From contig QJWF01000202.1 of assembly GCA_003235435.1 (NCBI GenBank), positions 1-21,284 on the forward strand: a stretch of 21,284 nucleotides of DNA, read 5' to 3'. The translations under genes were made by a program, and so were the position numbers. Every line of letters begins with the position of its first letter. Within the stretch, counting starts at the first letter, position 1. Shown here piece by piece: positions 18,646-21,284 of the stretch. The DNA comes from Nitrosomonadales bacterium (GTDB lineage Bacteria; Pseudomonadota; Gammaproteobacteria; Burkholderiales; Gallionellaceae). Below the pieces are notes generated by a model. That model was not told the origin of the DNA, searched no databases, and was given only the letters and a program-made list of their open reading frames with translations.

Positions 18646-19158
18646 TCATTCCGTGTCATTCAAAAGTTTCACGGATATCCTCAATAGTTGTGCAGCGGTT
18701 TCAGTCGCCCCGCGCAATTTTTCCGTTGCTTCACCGCCAGTCGGATGCACCAGCGGATGCAGCGCCAGCACCGCCTCGGAATACTCCCGCACCTGGTTCA
18801 GGTGACTGTCTGAGTCACGCAACAAGGGCTGCGGAATGATTGCCTGAAAGTACAACAGTCCGCCGCGGAATGAGACGGCCAGCAGGTAAGATGTTCCTAG
18901 CCGTGCAAAAATCTCCGGATCGCGGACTTCAAAAAACTGGCTCGGAATATCGTCCTGCAGGGGGTTTGCTTTGGCAAATTGGCCGACAATTTGCTCGATA
19001 AATGTTTGCGCATATTCGAGCTGTGGAGCCAGTGTGATATGGTACCGGCCGGGACTCTGGATAATCAGCGGTTTATCCAGCGTTGCGGTTTTGCCGCCAC
19101 GTATAACCAACACGACCAAAGCAACGAGCAACACCAGCAAAAACAATTCGATAAACAT
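18646..19158 (-). CDS. Single-pass membrane protein, unknown family
   Basis: I do not recognise this 170-residue protein. An N-terminal hydrophobic helix (residues 3-19, ELFLLVLLVALVVLVI) is followed by RGGK, so the remaining ~150 residues are predicted to be cytoplasmic, although an uncleaved signal anchor facing the periplasm cannot be excluded. The soluble part mixes beta-like stretches (RYHITLAP, SYLLAVSFRGGLLYFQAII) with a helical C-terminus (about 140-166, ATEKLRGATETAAQLLRISVKLL). The start has a fair ribosome site (AAAGGT, about 8 bases before ATG). It lies after the endopeptidase terminator and 60 bases before the REC-GGDEF gene, so it probably opens the transcript that contains that gene. 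Confidence 0.75.
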   Translation of the reverse strand: MFIELFLLVLLVALVVLVIRGGKTATLDKPLIIQSPGRYHITLAPQLEYAQTFIEQIVGQFAKANPLQDDIPSQFFEVRDPEIFARLGTSYLLAVSFRGGLLYFQAIIPQPLLRDSDSHLNQVREYSEAVLALHPLVHPTGGEATEKLRGATETAAQLLRISVKLLNDTE

Positions 19159-19198
19159 GCCAGAACCTTTTTGTTAAGGCAACGCCTGCGGATTCCGG

Positions 19199-19227
19199 AA
19201 AAAAATAAGGGGGCTGAGCCCCCTTAT
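19199..19227 (-). terminator. Intrinsic terminator of the endopeptidase gene
   Basis: A perfect 10-bp stem, ATAAGGGGGC / GCCCCCTTAT around a 3-base loop, is followed on the minus strand by a T-run of about six bases. It lies 13 bases after the endopeptidase stop. It separates that gene from the downstream membrane protein/REC-GGDEF/CheW group. Confidence 0.9.
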
Positions 19228-19239
19228 CGCCTGTTACGA

Positions 19240-20139
19240 TTATCCATGCCGCGTGTTTTGCCCTCGGGTATTTCCACTCTCTATCCATCTCTTGATACGG
19301 TTGGCATCACCGACCCGAGTGTGTTTTCCCCATGAATCGAGCAACACGATGATCATGGGTCTTTCATCGATCGTTGCCTCCATTACCAGGCACAGTCCCG
19401 CCTCGCTGATGTATCCTGTCTTGCTCAGGCCAATATCCCACGAGACATTCCTGACCAGCGGGTTGGTGTTGGAAAAACGCATCTCGCGTCCGCCAAATCC
19501 GTCCACCGAATGCGAAGCGGAAGTCGTATAACGATGGATCAAAGGATAGTTTCGCGCGGCGGAAACCATCTTGACCAGATCCTGCGCTGTGGAAACGTTG
19601 CCCGTATTCAATCCGGTCGGGTCGAGGAATTTGGTGTCCTGCATACCCAGCACGATCGCTTTGGCGTTCATGGCTGCCACCAGCGCCTGCTTGCCACCCG
19701 GATAACTGCGTGCCAGTGCAGACGCAGCACGGTTCTCGGAAGCCATCAGTGCCAGTTTGAGCAGTTCGTTGCGTGTAAAGGTCATGCCGACTTGCAACCT
19801 TGATCGGGTTCCCTTGATCCTGTCCAGATCGGCTTTTTCCACGCTCACTTCCTCGTCCAGCGGCAACATCGCATCAAGCACAACCATCGCGGTCATCAGC
19901 TTGGTTATCGATGCGATCGGGGCAACCGAACGGGAATTCTTTGCGTAAATCGGAAGTTGGGATTGCTCATCGAATATCAGCGCGATATTTGAGCGCAATT
20001 TGAGTGAAGCGACACTGCCGAATACCGATGCCCTGATCGTCTTGTCCTGCTTGAGATGATTGTCACCGCTTTCAGCATGGGCAATATTGCCTGCCAGCGC
20101 GTAGCCGAGCAATATGGGCATACATAGTCTTTTCTTCAT
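19240..20139 (-). CDS. pbpG: D-alanyl-D-alanine endopeptidase (PBP7-like)
   Basis: From the ATG at 20139 (GGGGAG about 12 bases upstream) the product has 299 residues. A signal peptide of about 23 residues (MKKRLC..., ending AHA) sends it to the periplasm. The penicillin-binding motifs of the S11 peptidase/low-molecular-weight PBP family are complete: SITK (77-80, nucleophile Ser77), SEN (134-136) and KTG (240-242). The short length without the PBP5 C-terminal domain and amphipathic anchor points to the PBP7/PbpG type, which cuts D-Ala-meso-DAP cross-links in peptidoglycan. The exact cleavage activity (endo- or carboxypeptidase) is inferred. An upstream start at 20193 would spoil the signal peptide. 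It lies 60 bases after the ABC transporter gene and ends in a strong terminator. Confidence 0.9.
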   Translation of the reverse strand: MKKRLCMPILLGYALAGNIAHAESGDNHLKQDKTIRASVFGSVASLKLRSNIALIFDEQSQLPIYAKNSRSVAPIASITKLMTAMVVLDAMLPLDEEVSVEKADLDRIKGTRSRLQVGMTFTRNELLKLALMASENRAASALARSYPGGKQALVAAMNAKAIVLGMQDTKFLDPTGLNTGNVSTAQDLVKMVSAARNYPLIHRYTTSASHSVDGFGGREMRFSNTNPLVRNVSWDIGLSKTGYISEAGLCLVMEATIDERPMIIVLLDSWGKHTRVGDANRIKRWIESGNTRGQNTRHG

Positions 20140-20199
20140 TGTCCGGTCTCTCCCCGTTGCGACTTTCAGAGTCGAAGCATACCCTAAATTCAATATAAA

Positions 20200-21284
20200 T
20201 CAATCATCAGGGTGAGCCTGCTCTTCTTGTTTCTGAAGATTCCACATTTGCGCATAAATTTTGCCTCTTGCTAGCAATTCGCGATGGGATCCGCGCTCTA
20301 TGATACGCCCCTTGTCCATGACCAATATCTGGTCCGCTTCGACAACGGTGGACAGGCGATGCGCAATGATCAGCGTGGTCCGGTCTTGCGAGATGGCTCG
20401 CAACTCGGCCTGGATCGCCTTTTCCGATTTTGAATCCAGGGCGGATGTCGCTTCATCGAATATCAGTATCGCAGGATTCTTGAGGATCGCGCGCGCTATT
20501 GCCACGCGCTGCTTCTCTCCTCCGGACAGTTTCAATCCGCGCTCCCCCACCATGCTGTCATAACCTTGCGGCAGAGAATCGATGAAGTTATGTATATGTG
20601 CAGTCTGCGCCGCCGCAATTACTTCTTCCCTGGTCGCATCCGGGCGGCCGTAGGCTATATTGTAATAAATCGTATCATTGAACAGCACGGTATCCTGCGG
20701 AACGATGCCGATCGCCGCGCGAAGACTGCTTTGCGTCACGCCGCGTATATCCTGTCCGTTGATAAGGATGCTCCCCCGCTGTACATCGTAGAAGCGGAAC
20801 AGCAAACGCGAAAGCGTGGATTTGCCCGCCCCGCTTTCGCCCACCACCGCCACCGTGTGTCCAGCCGGGATGGAAAAGCTCACGTCGAACAATATTTGCC
20901 GATCCGCTGCATAGGCAAAACCGACATTCTCGAATCGCACTTCAGCGCTTCCCGTCTGCAAGGTTGCAGCACCAGGGGAATCCGCTATCTCGCGATGCTC
21001 GTTAAGCAGGCCGAACATTTTCTCCATGTCGGCCAGCGAGTGTCGTATCTCCCGGTACACGAATCCGAGAAAATGCAACGGCATATACAACTGGATCATG
21101 AACACATTGACCAGAACCAGATCTCCCAGCGTCATCCTGCCCTTTACCACTTCACTGGCGGCCAGCAGCATCAATGCCGTGATGCCAATCGCTACGACGA
21201 TGCTTTGCACGGAATTCAGCAACGCCAGCGAGGTCTGGTTGCGCACCGCCGCAGCCTCCCAGTTCTGCATATTGTGGTCGTAGC
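20200..21284 (-). CDS. ABC exporter, ATM1/HMT1-like, C-terminal part (partial)
   Basis: The reading frame is open to the right edge, so only the last 361 residues or so of a fused permease-ATPase are present; the N-terminus lies outside the window. The visible membrane part includes AVRNQTSLALLNSVQ and LVLVNVFMIQLYMPLHFLGFVYREI, typical of the ATM1/heavy-metal-tolerance branch of the ABCB family. The ATPase domain is complete: Walker A GESGAGKST, Q-loop Gln (VPQDTV), signature LSGGEKQR, Walker B ILIFDEATSALD and switch His (IIAHRLS). This branch exports glutathione-linked or metal-thiol compounds; the substrate here is not known. It is 60 bases upstream of the endopeptidase gene and may be co-transcribed. 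Confidence 0.92.
   Translation of the reverse strand, partial: YDHNMQNWEAAAVRNQTSLALLNSVQSIVVAIGITALMLLAASEVVKGRMTLGDLVLVNVFMIQLYMPLHFLGFVYREIRHSLADMEKMFGLLNEHREIADSPGAATLQTGSAEVRFENVGFAYAADRQILFDVSFSIPAGHTVAVVGESGAGKSTLSRLLFRFYDVQRGSILINGQDIRGVTQSSLRAAIGIVPQDTVLFNDTIYYNIAYGRPDATREEVIAAAQTAHIHNFIDSLPQGYDSMVGERGLKLSGGEKQRVAIARAILKNPAILIFDEATSALDSKSEKAIQAELRAISQDRTTLIIAHRLSTVVEADQILVMDKGRIIERGSHRELLARGKIYAQMWNLQKQEEQAHPDD

Overview
The window looks like a chromosomal core region of a betaproteobacterium, probably of the Nitrosomonadales/Gallionellaceae type. This is inferred from protein character and gene order (trxA-rho, rplU-rpmA-obgE-proB, a 107-residue 7Fe ferredoxin next to an AddAB-like pair); no rRNA or other taxonomic marker is present. 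I see no insertion sequence, prophage, tRNA, rRNA or CRISPR array. All genes look intact except the last, which runs off the right edge.

Layout, left to right. Positions 1-348 are non-coding, with a Fur-box-like palindrome, a possible leftward promoter and a stem-loop terminator for sodB. sodB (iron superoxide dismutase) and a PA0069-type radical SAM gene lie on the minus strand. A zinc-less medium-chain oxidoreductase diverges from the radical SAM gene. Next comes a minus-strand operon with two 4-nt overlaps, fdxA > addB-like > addA-like: a 7Fe ferredoxin followed by a two-subunit helicase-nuclease for double-strand-break processing. Diverging from it on the plus strand are trxA and rho, with a structured C-rich leader before rho, then rplU and rpmA behind a strong sigma70-type promoter, an intrinsic terminator, obgE and proB.

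The right third (14.5-21.3 kb) is all minus strand and is the least conventional part. In transcription order it holds the end of an ATM1/HMT1-like ABC exporter, a periplasmic PBP7-type D-Ala-D-Ala endopeptidase with its own terminator, a single-pass membrane protein of unknown family, a response regulator-diguanylate cyclase (REC-GGDEF), an 845-residue protein with three CheW-like domains, one transmembrane helix and a C-terminal LysM domain, and a 91-residue two-helix membrane protein. A four-codon mini-ORF with a near-ideal Shine-Dalgarno precedes the last of these.

The best candidate for something undescribed is the CheW x3-TM-LysM protein. Its layout would join a cytoplasmic chemosensory-array docking surface to peptidoglycan in one polypeptide. 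The adjacent c-di-GMP synthase and nearby cell-wall hydrolase suggest, but do not prove, a cell-envelope or polar-localisation module. No CheA, chemoreceptor, pilus or flagellar gene is in the window, so its partners must be encoded elsewhere.
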